Positions 24,296-35,074 of a stretch of 64,000 nt of DNA are shown piece by piece. The notes beneath the pieces are model-generated. The model did not search any database. It had not been told where the DNA came from and saw only the letters and a list, made by a program, of their open reading frames with translations. Position 1 is the first letter of the stretch. The number at the start of each line of letters is the position of its first letter. The position numbers and the translations under genes were made by a program. This stretch comes from Actinoplanes octamycinicus (GTDB lineage Bacteria > Actinomycetota > Actinomycetes > Mycobacteriales > Micromonosporaceae): NCBI RefSeq assembly GCF_014205225.1, contig NZ_JACHNB010000001.1:2271001-2335000 (forward strand), read 5' to 3'.

Positions 24296-25624
24296 GTGCC
24301 TAGCGTCGAAGACATGGAGACGACGTACGCCGGAGCCCCGGCCACCTACCCGATCGCCCCGGCCCGGCGCTTCCTGCGTCAGCTCGGCGTGGACACGCAG
24401 TACGTGCTGCTCGGCTTCCCGCTCGGGCTGCTCACCATCGTGCTCTGCATGACCGGCTTCGCGCTCGGCCTGGGCACCATGATCATCTGGATCGGGGTGC
24501 CGATCCTGGCCGGCTCGCTCGCGATGTCCCGCGGGTTCGCCCACCTGGAGCGGTTGCGGATCAACCCGGTGCTGCGCCGCCGGGTCCCGCACCCGCGGTA
24601 CCGGACCACCAAGGCCACCAGCTGGATCGGCAAGATGTTCGCCCCGATCGCCGACGGTCAGTCCTGGTTGGACCTGGTGCACGGGATCTTCCGGTTCATC
24701 CCGAGCACGATCGCCTTCTGTTTCACCTTCACCTGGTGGGTCGGCGCGCTGGCCGGGCTGACCTACCCGCTCTACGACTGGGCGCTGCCGCACGTGCCGG
24801 ACAACCAGGAGCTGCCCGAGCTGCTCGGCTTCCCGGACACCGCGGCCGTGCGGATCGTCTTCAACCTGGCGATCGGCCTGTTCTTCGCGATCACCCTGTT
24901 CCCGGTGGTCCGGGGTTCCGCGCTGCTCGAGGCGCAGTTCGCCCGGGGCCTGCTCAGCGGCGTCGGCGAGCTGCGCCGGCAGGTGGCCGAGGCGAACGCC
25001 GCCCGGGACGTGGCCCAGGAGCAGAAGGCCGCCGCCGTCTCGGCCGAGGCGACCGCGCTGCGCAAGCTGGAGCGCGACATCCACGACGGCCCGCAGCAGC
25101 GGCTGGTCCGGCTGGCGATGGACCTGGGCCGGGCCGAGCAGCAGTTCGCCCACGACCCGGAGGCGGCCCGGGCCACCGTGGCCGAGGCACTCACCCAGAC
25201 CCGGGAGACGCTCGACGAGCTGCGCGCGCTGTCCCGCGGGATCGCCCCGCCGATCCTGGTCGACCGCGGGCTGCAGGCCGCGCTGACCGCGCTGGCCGGG
25301 CGCTGCACGGTCCCGGTCGACCTGGACGCCCCGGTGGTCGAGCGGCTGGACCCGGCGGTCGAGTCGGCGGCGTACTTCGTGGTCGCCGAGGCGCTGACCA
25401 ACGTGGCCAAGCACAGTCACGCCACCGAGGTGCAGGTCAGCGTGCAGCGCAACGCCACCGGCCTGCTGATCACCGTGGCCGACGACGGGGTGGGCGGGGC
25501 CAGCCTGGCGAAAGGGCACGGCCTGGCCGGCCTGGACGATCGGGTCAAGGCGGCCGGCGGGGTGCTGGCCGTGGAGAGCCCGGACGGCGCCGGTACCCGG
25601 CTGACCGCGGCCCTGCCCCTTTAG
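24296..25624 (+). CDS. NarL-type sensor histidine kinase with membrane sensor domain
   Basis: 442 aa. N-terminal sensor part has four hydrophobic segments (about 35-55, 60-80, 135-160, 180-205). Then comes a coiled linker (LRRQVAEANAARDVAQEQKA), the HisKA_3 dimerisation helix with the phospho-His in LRKLERDIHDGPQQRLVRLA, and an ATPase domain with NVAKHSHATEVQV (N box), VADDGVGG (G1) and GHGLAGLDDRV (G2). GTG at 24296 follows GGGAGGA at 6 bases; an ATG at 24314 is an alternative. The matching regulator at 27243 is separated from it by a peptidase gene. Confidence 0.93.
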   Translation: MPSVEDMETTYAGAPATYPIAPARRFLRQLGVDTQYVLLGFPLGLLTIVLCMTGFALGLGTMIIWIGVPILAGSLAMSRGFAHLERLRINPVLRRRVPHPRYRTTKATSWIGKMFAPIADGQSWLDLVHGIFRFIPSTIAFCFTFTWWVGALAGLTYPLYDWALPHVPDNQELPELLGFPDTAAVRIVFNLAIGLFFAITLFPVVRGSALLEAQFARGLLSGVGELRRQVAEANAARDVAQEQKAAAVSAEATALRKLERDIHDGPQQRLVRLAMDLGRAEQQFAHDPEAARATVAEALTQTRETLDELRALSRGIAPPILVDRGLQAALTALAGRCTVPVDLDAPVVERLDPAVESAAYFVVAEALTNVAKHSHATEVQVSVQRNATGLLITVADDGVGGASLAKGHGLAGLDDRVKAAGGVLAVESPDGAGTRLTAALPL

Positions 25625-25664
25625 CCGATCCATGGGGTTGCGACGGGGCCGTATCGTCCCCAGC

Positions 25665-27221
<1,557 letters not shown>

Positions 27222-27242
27222 CCGATCTGACAGCATGGCGGC

Positions 27243-27887
27243 ATGCGGGTGGTGATTGCCGACGACGCGGTGCTGTTGCGCGAGGGACTGGTCCGGCTCG
27301 TCGAGGAGAACGGCCACACCGTGGTGGCGGCCGTCGGCGACGGGCCGTCTCTCGTCGCGGCCATCCGCGACCACCGTCCGGACGTCTCCATCGTGGACGT
27401 CCGGATGCCGCCGTCGCACACCGACGAGGGCCTGCGGGCCGCGGTCGCGGCCCGCGCCGAGGTGCCCGGCACCCCGATCCTGGTGCTGTCGCAGTATGTC
27501 GAGGTCTCCTACGCCGACGACCTGCTGGCCGACCGCCGCGGCGCGGTCGGCTACCTGCTCAAGGACCGGGTCTCGCTGGTCGCCGACTTCCTGGACGGGC
27601 TGCGCCGGGTGGCCGAGGGCGGCACCGTGCTCGACCCCGAGGTGGTCGGCCAGCTGCTGGTCCGGCGCCGCCGGGACGACCCGCTGCGCAGCCTCACCCC
27701 GCGCGAGCGGGAGGTGCTGGGCCTGATGGCCGAGGGCATGTCGAACACCGCGATCGCCCGCAAGATGGTGGTCACCGACGGCGCGGTGGAGAAACACGTC
27801 CGCAACATCTTCACCAAGCTCGACCTGCACCAGGACGAGGAGCAGCACCGGCGGGTGCTGGCGGTGCTGGCCTACCTCCAGACGTAG
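27243..27887 (+). CDS. NarL/FixJ-type response regulator
   Basis: 214 aa. Receiver domain 1-120 with acidic pair in VVIADDAVLLREG, phospho-Asp in SIVDVRMPPSHTDEGL (about residue 53) and Lys in YLLKDRV. LuxR-type helix-turn-helix at about 150-205: LTPREREVLGLMAEGMSNTAIARKM...VEKHVRNIFTKL. It is 21 bp after the M1 peptidase and most likely the partner of the histidine kinase at 24296, given matching subfamilies. The next gene, an MMPL transporter 71 bp downstream, is a plausible target. Confidence 0.94.
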   Translation: MRVVIADDAVLLREGLVRLVEENGHTVVAAVGDGPSLVAAIRDHRPDVSIVDVRMPPSHTDEGLRAAVAARAEVPGTPILVLSQYVEVSYADDLLADRRGAVGYLLKDRVSLVADFLDGLRRVAEGGTVLDPEVVGQLLVRRRRDDPLRSLTPREREVLGLMAEGMSNTAIARKMVVTDGAVEKHVRNIFTKLDLHQDEEQHRRVLAVLAYLQT

Positions 27888-27958
27888 GGCTAGCCCTACC
27901 CCCGGTCGGGGGCTCGCCGGATCGAACCCGGCCTGCCGGATCCATAGCGTTTCTTGCC

Positions 27959-30190
27959 ATGGAGACCAGGGGGAAAGTGAAAGGGATCGCGGCGCGCGCG
28001 GCGATCTGGAGTGCCCGGCACCGGGTGCTCGCGATACTCGGCTGGATCGCCTTCGTGGCCGCGACCGTGGTGCTCAGCGCCCAGGTCGGCACCCGCGAGG
28101 CGACCTCGGCCGAGCAGGGCAACGGCGACTCCGGCCGGGCCGACAAGATCGTCGAGGCGGCCGGCTTCCCGGTCCGCCCGGCCGGCGAGATGGTGCTGAT
28201 CCAGAACCGCTCCGGCGCCGACCGGGCGGCGGTCACCACCGAGGTGACCCGCACGCTGAAGACGCTGGCCGACGTCACCGACGTGCAGCCGCCGCTGCAG
28301 TCCGCGGACGGCAGGTCGACGCTGGTGGCGTTCAGCATCATCGGCGACCCGGAGACCGCGAAGGAGCGGGTCGGGCCGGCGCTGGACGCGGTTGCCAAGA
28401 TCCAGGCGGGGCACCCGGAGCTCTACGTGACCGAGGCGGGCGACGCCAGCGGCGACAAGCTGATCGGTGACGAGCTGGACGCGGGCCTGTCCCGGCTCTC
28501 CATGCTCTCCATCCCGGTGACCCTGGGCATCCTGCTGGTGGCCTTCGGCGCGGTGGTGGCCGCGCTGCTGCCGGTCGGCCTGGCGGTGACCGCGGTGATC
28601 GCGGCGATCGGGCTGATGGCGGCCGGCAGCCGGTTCGCGCCGACGGTGGACGCCACCACGCACGTGATGCTGCTGGTCGGACTGGCCGTCGGGGTCGACT
28701 ACTGCCTGTTCTACATCCGGCGGGAGCGCGACGAGCGCCGGGCCGGCGCCGATCCGGACCGGGCCCTGATGATCGCCGCGCAGACCTCCGGACGGTCGAT
28801 CTGGATCTCCGGTCTCACCGTGATCGTGGCGATGGCCGGCATGTTCCTCACCCACGACACCACGTTCGTCAGCTTCGGCCTGGGCACCATCCTGGTGGTC
28901 GCCACCGCCGTGCTCGGCTCGCTGACCGTGCTGCCCGCCCTGCTCTCGGTGCTCGGCGACCGGGTCGACGCCATCAAGATCCCCGGCCTCTACCGGCGGC
29001 GCAGCGACGGCCGGCTGTGGAACGGGTTCCTGCGCGTCGTGCTGGCCCGCCCGCTGATCTCGACGCTGGTCGCGGTGGGTGTGCTCGGCGCGCTGGCCGC
29101 CCCGGTCATCGACATGCGCACCCGCGGGCAGAACATCCTGGACGTCTCGCCGCACGCCCCGGTGGTGCAGGGCTACCAGGCGATCAGTGAGGCGTTCCCG
29201 AGCAAGACCTCGCCGGCCCAGGTCGTGGTGCAGGCGCCGGCCGTTCGCGGGGAGCGGTTCGACCAGGCGGTCGCCGAGCTGCGGGCCGCGGTCGGGCGCA
29301 GCGGCGGCAAGCTGGTCGAGCCGGTCGACGTCGAGGTCAACCCGGCCGGCACGGTGGCGATCGTCTCGGTCGGCCTGGCCGGCAACGGGGAGAACAAGGC
29401 GTCCACCGACGCGCTGGAACTGCTGCGCGGCGAGGTGGTGCCGGCTGCCTTCGGCGACCTGCCGGGCGCGACCGCGCTGGTCACCGGCTCGGCCGCGAGC
29501 AACGCCGACTTCAACCACCAGATGCAGCAGAGTCTGCCCTGGGTCTTCGGGTTCGTGCTCGGGCTGGCCTTCATCCTGCTGCTGGTGTCGTTCCGGTCGG
29601 TGACCGTGGCGATCACCGGGGTGGTGCTCAACCTGCTCTCGGTCGCCGCCGCCTACGGCATGCTGGTCTTCGTCTTCCAGTACGGGCACTTCGACGAGCA
29701 GCTCGGGTTCCTGCCCTCGGACGGCATCATCAACTGGATCCCGCTCTTCCTCTTCGTGATCCTTTTCGGCCTGTCGATGGACTACCACGTCTTCGTGCTG
29801 AGCCGGATCCGGGAGGGCCACAACCGCGGCCTGCCGACCCGCCAGGCGGTCGCCGAGGGCATCGGCCGCACGGCCGGCGTGATCACCAGCGCGGCCGTGG
29901 TGATGATGGCGGTGTTCGCGCTCTTCGCGACGCTGCCGCTGACCTCGACCAAGGAGCTCGGGGTGGGCCTGGCGGCCGCGGTGCTGCTGGATGCCACGAT
30001 CATCCGGGCGGTCCTGCTCCCGGCCGTGATGGTCCTGCTCGGCAAGGCGAACTGGTGGCTTCCGCGTGGCCTGCGCTGGCTCCCGGAGATCGCGCACGAG
30101 ACGGTGCTGACCGGCGTCGCCTCCGGCTCGCCGGCATCGCGCCCCGAGGAGCCGACGTCGAGGACGCCGGAATTGACCACGCTTCGCTAG
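27959..30190 (+). CDS. MMPL-family (RND-type) membrane transporter
   Basis: 743 aa with the two-fold MMPL layout: one N-terminal helix (about 21-42), a first periplasmic domain, five helices (about 190-370), a second periplasmic domain and six more helices (about 525-690). The SSD-like segments LLVGLAVGVDYCLFYIRRERDERR and VILFGLSMDYHVFVLSRIREGH carry the conserved Asp-Tyr pairs thought to relay protons. Such proteins export lipids, glycolipids or drugs in actinomycetes. It follows the two-component system and may be regulated by it. Substrate unknown. Confidence 0.93.
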   Translation: METRGKVKGIAARAAIWSARHRVLAILGWIAFVAATVVLSAQVGTREATSAEQGNGDSGRADKIVEAAGFPVRPAGEMVLIQNRSGADRAAVTTEVTRTLKTLADVTDVQPPLQSADGRSTLVAFSIIGDPETAKERVGPALDAVAKIQAGHPELYVTEAGDASGDKLIGDELDAGLSRLSMLSIPVTLGILLVAFGAVVAALLPVGLAVTAVIAAIGLMAAGSRFAPTVDATTHVMLLVGLAVGVDYCLFYIRRERDERRAGADPDRALMIAAQTSGRSIWISGLTVIVAMAGMFLTHDTTFVSFGLGTILVVATAVLGSLTVLPALLSVLGDRVDAIKIPGLYRRRSDGRLWNGFLRVVLARPLISTLVAVGVLGALAAPVIDMRTRGQNILDVSPHAPVVQGYQAISEAFPSKTSPAQVVVQAPAVRGERFDQAVAELRAAVGRSGGKLVEPVDVEVNPAGTVAIVSVGLAGNGENKASTDALELLRGEVVPAAFGDLPGATALVTGSAASNADFNHQMQQSLPWVFGFVLGLAFILLLVSFRSVTVAITGVVLNLLSVAAAYGMLVFVFQYGHFDEQLGFLPSDGIINWIPLFLFVILFGLSMDYHVFVLSRIREGHNRGLPTRQAVAEGIGRTAGVITSAAVVMMAVFALFATLPLTSTKELGVGLAAAVLLDATIIRAVLLPAVMVLLGKANWWLPRGLRWLPEIAHETVLTGVASGSPASRPEEPTSRTPELTTLR

Positions 30191-30449
30191 CCGATTCCGG
30201 AGCCCTCGACGTCGGCGGCCGCGATGCGCCGGGGGTTCCGGTCCGAAGATCCGACCCGAGGTCCGGTCGGCTCAGATCGAGGGGAACGGTCCGGGTGCGC
30301 TTCGCATCCGGGCCGTTTCGCGCTTTCGGTACGACCGCACCCGCCCCCTGCCGGTCCGCGCCGAGCCGTCCGCCGGCCACGCCGTGACGGGCTGTTTTCT
30401 GGCGCCGCGGTGCTTACCGCGTACCGGAAATGGGGGTTGATCCGGTGGG

Positions 30450-30806
30450 TCAGAAGGCGCCGGCGGCGATCGTGCCGAGTGTCGCGGCGCCGAGGCCGGC
30501 CAGCAGACTGACCAGGACGTAGGCGACGGCGGTGGCCTGCTCGCCGCGGCGGGCGAAGGTGAGCGTCTCCCAGGAGAACGTGGAGTAGGTGGTGAGCGCG
30601 CCGCAGAAGCCGGTGCCGACCAGGGCGGTGACGGTGGGGGAGAGCGGGCGGCCGAGGACGAGGCCGAGGAGCAGCGAGCCGGCCACGTTCACCGCCAGGG
30701 TGCCCCACGGGAAGCCGGCGCCGTAGCGGGCCTGGACGTACCGATCGGTCAGATAGCGCAGCGGCGCCCCGATCGCCGCGCCGAGCGCGACCATCAGCAG
30801 GGTCAT
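30450..30806 (-). CDS. crcB: CrcB/Fluc fluoride channel, copy 1
   Basis: 118-aa four-helix membrane protein that exports fluoride as a dual-topology dimer or heterodimer. Hallmarks: GAAIGAPLRYLTDRYV, FPWGTLAVNVAGSLLLGL (conserved Asn) and TGFCGALTTYSTFSWET (the central GxxTTFST-type break). ATG at 30806 chosen because it begins the first helix; the frame extends further upstream without conservation. It lies 40 bp after the second crcB on the same strand. Two adjacent, diverged copies fit the heterodimer form. No fluoride riboswitch consensus was found upstream. Confidence 0.93.
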   Translation of the reverse strand: MTLLMVALGAAIGAPLRYLTDRYVQARYGAGFPWGTLAVNVAGSLLLGLVLGRPLSPTVTALVGTGFCGALTTYSTFSWETLTFARRGEQATAVAYVLVSLLAGLGAATLGTIAAGAF

Positions 30807-30846
30807 GACGCCCCGGCCGGCTTCGCGGGGATGACGCGGGGACCGG

Positions 30847-31260
30847 TCACTTCGCCTCCACCGCCGATCCGCGCCGGGGTCGGGTGGCGGACGAGGCCAG
30901 GGCACTGCCGGCCCAGACCGCGAGCAGGGCGCCGACGATCGTGGCGGCCAGGTAGGCGAGGGCGATCGTCGGGACGGCGCGCTCGACCTCGACCTCCGCG
31001 GTGGAGAACGTGGTGTAGCCGCCGAGCACGCCGGTGCCGAGGAAGAGCCGGGTCAGCCGGTGACCCGGGCGGAACCGGGCGAGCAGGGTGAACAGCACGC
31101 CGATCAGGAAGCAGCCGGAGACGTTGATCAGCCAGGTGGACCAGGGGAACTCGCTCGGGGTGTGCGGCCAGGCCGTGCCGATGGCGTAGCGGGCCAGCGC
31201 GCCGAGCACGCCACCGGCCGAGACGGCAGCCAGCGCCCGGCGATCAACGTCGAGATCCAT
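30847..31260 (-). CDS. crcB: CrcB/Fluc fluoride channel, copy 2
   Basis: 137 aa, partner of the copy downstream. It has GGVLGALARYAIG, FPWSTWLINVSGCFLIGVL with the conserved Asn, and GTGVLGGYTTFSTAEVE with the Phe-box/sodium-site region. Start taken at ATG 31260; sequence upstream in frame is Arg/Pro-rich and unlike the family. First gene of the two-gene operon; the 274 bp upstream hold no other gene and no recognisable fluoride riboswitch. Confidence 0.93.
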   Translation of the reverse strand: MDLDVDRRALAAVSAGGVLGALARYAIGTAWPHTPSEFPWSTWLINVSGCFLIGVLFTLLARFRPGHRLTRLFLGTGVLGGYTTFSTAEVEVERAVPTIALAYLAATIVGALLAVWAGSALASSATRPRRGSAVEAK

Positions 31261-31534
31261 CACCGGAACGGTATCGCGCGGGTGGAGACGGCGCGGGTGC
31301 CGGGAAGAAGAAGCGGGTGCGCGGGCGGCCGGGGGGACGTGGCGGCGTCCTCCCCGGCCGGTTCCGGGCGCTTCGGGCAGATCCACCGATCGCATGAAAC
31401 GACCTGAAACAGGCGATGTAAATGCCCGTTGACCTGTGCCTCAGCGGTTTCATCGTCCACTGTAGGCGACGATCTTGCGGGGTGGGTACCCGGCCCCGGA
31501 CGGGTGCGGGAGGTAGCGCCGCGGTTCCGCTGCG

Positions 31535-32509
31535 TCAGGCGCAGCGGGCGCAGCCCTGGCCGGCGCTGGTGACGGTCAGGTTGTCGAGTTCCACGCCGGA
31601 GGCCTGTTCCACGACGAGGGGTGACCAGTTGCCGGCAGTCCCGGTCCCGGCGAGGTGGCAGTCACGGACCACGCTGTCGCGGTAGGGCAGGACGGTGACC
31701 ACCCCGTCCACCTCGCTGCGGCCCCAACCGGCGATCCGGACCGCGTACCGGGGCCCGGACCAGCGCACACAGACGTCGCGCACCGCGATCCGCGCGCCGA
31801 CCTCCCCGGACGACGACGACACGAAGCGGTCGGTGTTGTCGCCGGGCAGCAGCCGGAAGCCCATCTCGACGTCGCGCAGGCAGGCGCCGGTCACCCGGAC
31901 GTCGTACACCGAGCTGAGGTAGAACCCCTCGACCGCGTCCCGGACCCGCAGATCAGAAACGGTCAGCCGGTGCGGGTGGTAGGTCGGCCCGGCGATCGAC
32001 GACACGTCCGCGCCGGCCGCACCCCAGTGCACCGCCACCCCGGTGTACCCGCCGGTGACCAGCACGTCGTGCAGCGTGGTGTCGCGGACCGCGCCCATCA
32101 CGCCGATCCCGTTCGCGGTCCGCAGCGGGCCGTGGTCGACGTGCACCCGGCGGATGTCGACGTCGCCGATCCACTGCGGCTCACCGCGGTACAGGTACTC
32201 GCCGACGGTGAGGCCGGTGCCCCGGTCGCCGCCGTGCTCCCCCGGGTCGGACGGGGCCGGCCGGAGCCCGAGGTCGCTGATCGACACCGCGGAGCCGAGC
32301 ACGTGCAGCACCGGGTGCCCGGTCCGGGACGCGGAGACCAGCCAGGTGTCCCCGGCCGAGGCGCCGCGCAGCGTCCAGCCGCCGGGCACCCGCAGCCCCT
32401 CGGCCAGCGGGTGGTCGCCCGGGGGCAGGTCGAGGGTGCCCGGCGGCTCGGTGTCCAGCAGGTCCTGCAGCGTCCGGTGGTTCGCCACCGGGTCGTCACC
32501 GAGAAGCAT
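31535..32509 (-). CDS. Right-handed beta-helix repeat protein
   Basis: 324 aa. The sequence shows repeating short strands with Asn/Gly/Val turns (VSISDLGLRP, VDIRRVHVDHG, DTTLHDVLVTGGYTGVAVHW, RLTVSDLRVRDAVEGFYLSS, DSVVRDCHLAG, ELDNLTVTSAG), the pattern of pectate-lyase-like beta-helices. There is no signal peptide, and it ends with Cys-Ala-Arg-Cys-Ala. It starts 3 bp after the preceding gene's stop and is last in the second glycan operon. Beta-helix proteins in such loci often act on or bind polysaccharide; no catalytic residues can be assigned. Confidence 0.75.
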   Translation of the reverse strand: MLLGDDPVANHRTLQDLLDTEPPGTLDLPPGDHPLAEGLRVPGGWTLRGASAGDTWLVSASRTGHPVLHVLGSAVSISDLGLRPAPSDPGEHGGDRGTGLTVGEYLYRGEPQWIGDVDIRRVHVDHGPLRTANGIGVMGAVRDTTLHDVLVTGGYTGVAVHWGAAGADVSSIAGPTYHPHRLTVSDLRVRDAVEGFYLSSVYDVRVTGACLRDVEMGFRLLPGDNTDRFVSSSSGEVGARIAVRDVCVRWSGPRYAVRIAGWGRSEVDGVVTVLPYRDSVVRDCHLAGTGTAGNWSPLVVEQASGVELDNLTVTSAGQGCARCA

Positions 32510-32512
32510 GGG

Positions 32513-33517
32513 TTACCGCGTCCCGGCCGGCCGGGACGATCCGGGCGGGGCCGGCGCGGCGCGCTGGGGCGACGAGCCGGTCAGGCGCCAGGACAGGGTG
32601 GGCTGCGCCTCGGCCGATCCGAGCAGCACCGGGTTCACCGGCGGCTCGGCCAGCCGTACGGTGGCCGTCCCGTCCGCCCCGCGGGTCACCTCGGCCCGCA
32701 CCGGTGAGCCGGTGATCAGGTCGGTGGCCAGCACCTCGGCCAGCTCGCCGGGCCGCTGCGGGATCGCCCGCACCGCCACCCGCCGGGCCGCCCGGGACAG
32801 CTTGAAGACGGCGCGGGCCGGCTTCTGCCGGGTCCACCGGTTGCGCGGGCTGATCGCCACCGGCGGCGCCGCCGCCACCCCGGCCGCCGCCAGCCGGTAG
32901 CCGAGCGGCCCGCCCGGCTGGACGATCGCGAAGTCGCAGCCGGTGTGCCCGGCCGGGCCGCTGACCGGGGCGGCCTGCTCGGCGGGCTGCGCCGTGACGC
33001 TGTTGAGCCGCAGGCCGATCGCCGAGCGCGGGCTGAGCCGCCCGGCCGCCCACTCCGGGTGCCGTGCCTCGGCCAGCTCCACGATCAGCAGGCCGTCCTC
33101 GGCGAGTTCCCCGGCGGCCAGGTCGAAGCCGAGGGTGGCCTCGGCCGGCGCGGCGGCCCGCCAGCCCTGCCGCCGGGCCAGCACCAGCGCGCCGCGGATC
33201 CGGCCCTGCGCCCGCACCAGGACCAGCCGGGGCAGTTCGGGCGCCAGCCGGGACGGCCGCACCCGGTCGGACCACCAGCGGGTGGCCATCTCGTCCAGGC
33301 CGACCGAGACGGCGACCCGGACCGGGCCGCCGGTGCCGTTCACCTTGATCGCGACCGCGCCGAACTCGCCGGCCGCCCGGGCCACGATGCCGGTGCCCCG
33401 GATCATTTGGTCCACGATCCGGATCGCCGAGCTGGATCCGCTGGTCAGCTCCATCGGCAGGGTGGCGGCCACGGCCGGCTCGTCGAAGTCGGTGCGGAAG
33501 TGCCGGCCGGCCCTCAT
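32513..33517 (-). CDS. Unknown protein of the second glycan operon
   Basis: 334 aa, family not recognised. The middle (about 60-170) alternates short beta-like segments such as FGAVAIKVNGTGGPVRVAVSV and RLVLVRAQGRIRGALVLA, consistent with a beta-sandwich; the C-terminal third is rich in Pro, Arg and Ala. No signal peptide or membrane helix. The ATG overlaps the stop of the upstream putative glycosyltransferase (ATGA at 33517-33514), and the beta-helix gene starts 3 bp after its stop, so the three are co-translated and probably functionally linked. Confidence 0.7.
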   Translation of the reverse strand: MRAGRHFRTDFDEPAVAATLPMELTSGSSSAIRIVDQMIRGTGIVARAAGEFGAVAIKVNGTGGPVRVAVSVGLDEMATRWWSDRVRPSRLAPELPRLVLVRAQGRIRGALVLARRQGWRAAAPAEATLGFDLAAGELAEDGLLIVELAEARHPEWAAGRLSPRSAIGLRLNSVTAQPAEQAAPVSGPAGHTGCDFAIVQPGGPLGYRLAAAGVAAAPPVAISPRNRWTRQKPARAVFKLSRAARRVAVRAIPQRPGELAEVLATDLITGSPVRAEVTRGADGTATVRLAEPPVNPVLLGSAEAQPTLSWRLTGSSPQRAAPAPPGSSRPAGTR

Positions 33518-35073
33518 GACAGGTCGGTCCGGGTCAGCAGCGGCTCGCGCCGGGTCCACATCCGCTCCACCGTCTCGAAGAGCGGATCGGCGTCGCTCTC
33601 GATGTGCCGGAACGTCGCCCGCAACGACTTGAGCAGGATGTTCGCGCCCCAGACCTCCCACTGCGGGACCTGCGGGGTGACCACGTCCGAGCCGCTGCGG
33701 TAGAGCCACAGCCAGAGCCGGGCGCGCTGCACCTGCTCCTCGGTGACCAGGTCGGCGCCGTCCCGGATCGCCGTGATGCTCTCGTCCAGCGTCTTGAAGT
33801 AGGCGTCGGTCGAGTCGACCACGGTGGACAGTCCGCACGAGCTCCACTCCGACCAACCGGCCTGGACCACCGGGATGCCGTAGGCGGGGAGCTCGTTGCT
33901 GACGCTGCCGCGCACCGTGACCCCGAGGTCGGTGAGGCTCCACAGCGCGTTCTTGCTCAGCGTGGCGCTCGGCTGGAAGATCATGTGCGGCGACTTCCGG
34001 TGCCGCCGGGCCAGGTCGTCGAAGAAGCCGGTGGAGTCGTAGAGCCGCTGGCTCGGGTGGTCCAGGAACAGCCACTGCGCGTCGGTCCGGGACGCCGCCC
34101 AGTCCGCCGTCTCGGTGAACCAGGCGGAGAGGCTGGGGAACAGCTCCCGGTTGGTGCCGAGCGCGTCCGAGACGGCGTGGTTGAAGACCGCCACGATCGG
34201 TTTCTCCGGGTCGAACCCGAACCGGGCCGCGGCGTGGCTGCGCAGCAGGGCCCGCTCGGCCGGGTCGTTCAGGTCGACCGAGGCGTTCGTGCCGCCCCGC
34301 CACCAGCTCGGCCGGCCCAGGTTGACCTTGGCCCGCCAGGCGATCAGCTCGGTGGTCGGGCGCAGCTGCTCCCGGCGCGGCCAGACCCGGGTCTCGAAGA
34401 CCTCGCCGATCTGCCGGGTCAGCTCACCCCGGAACGTCTCGGTGTGCGTGTCGTGCTCGGGGAACAGCGCGTACGCCTTGAGGCAGCCGGTCTGCTGGGT
34501 GTGGATCACCGGGACGCCGGCCCGGCGCGCCACGTCCACCGCGAGCCCCCACTGGTCGTAGTCGACGTGGCTGGTGACCAGCGCGACGACGTTCCGGGTG
34601 GCGAACGCCTCCTCGTAGTACGCGGCCAGGGCGTTGCCGTAGCGGACCCGCTCGGCCGGCGGGTTCTCCCGCATCCGGGCGAGTTTGGCGAGCCGGGCGT
34701 CGGTCGCCCGGATGGTCTCGGTGACGTCGAAGGACGGCGTGGCGTCCGACCGGCGCACGACGTCCCAGACGTCGATCACCTCGGCCGCGCCGTACGCCTG
34801 GCAGAACTCCCGCACCAGCGACACGTCGAAGCCCTGCCACAGCGTCTTGGCCCAGGCCTCCTCGACCCCGGTGACGACGACCATCCGGGACGGGCGCACC
34901 CGGCGGATCGCGTTGGCGACCGCGAGGTTGCGCAGCGTCACCCGCAGGTCCTGGTGGAACGCCTCGACCAGCACCACCCCGTCGTCGGCCGGGGCCGGCA
35001 GGTTCTTCTGCCAGAACACCTCGGCGGCGTTGAGGAAGTGCTTCCACTCCTGCTTGTTCGCGTTCAGCAGCAC
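33514..35073 (-). CDS. Putative capsule-type glycosyltransferase
   Basis: 519 aa cytoplasmic protein. The N-terminal part carries ALVTSHVDYDQWGLAVDVAR and GVPVIHTQQTGCLKAYALFP, and the C-terminal part DAQWLFLDHPSQRLYD, LSKNALWSLTDLGVTVRGSVSNELPAYGIPVV, the kind of sequence seen in GT-B capsule polysaccharide enzymes where SVSNELPAYGIP would be the donor-site loop. I could not assign a precise family. The GTG start lies one base after the PseI stop. Position directly behind the nonulosonate synthase makes a nonulosonate transferase an attractive but unproven reading. Confidence 0.65.
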   Translation of the reverse strand: MLLNANKQEWKHFLNAAEVFWQKNLPAPADDGVVLVEAFHQDLRVTLRNLAVANAIRRVRPSRMVVVTGVEEAWAKTLWQGFDVSLVREFCQAYGAAEVIDVWDVVRRSDATPSFDVTETIRATDARLAKLARMRENPPAERVRYGNALAAYYEEAFATRNVVALVTSHVDYDQWGLAVDVARRAGVPVIHTQQTGCLKAYALFPEHDTHTETFRGELTRQIGEVFETRVWPRREQLRPTTELIAWRAKVNLGRPSWWRGGTNASVDLNDPAERALLRSHAAARFGFDPEKPIVAVFNHAVSDALGTNRELFPSLSAWFTETADWAASRTDAQWLFLDHPSQRLYDSTGFFDDLARRHRKSPHMIFQPSATLSKNALWSLTDLGVTVRGSVSNELPAYGIPVVQAGWSEWSSCGLSTVVDSTDAYFKTLDESITAIRDGADLVTEEQVQRARLWLWLYRSGSDVVTPQVPQWEVWGANILLKSLRATFRHIESDADPLFETVERMWTRREPLLTRTDLS

Positions 35074-35074
35074 G

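Noticed and set aside
31261-31534. Fluoride riboswitch upstream of the crcB pair
   Set aside because: I looked for the GGNGATG and CTGATG consensus on the minus strand and found neither in order.
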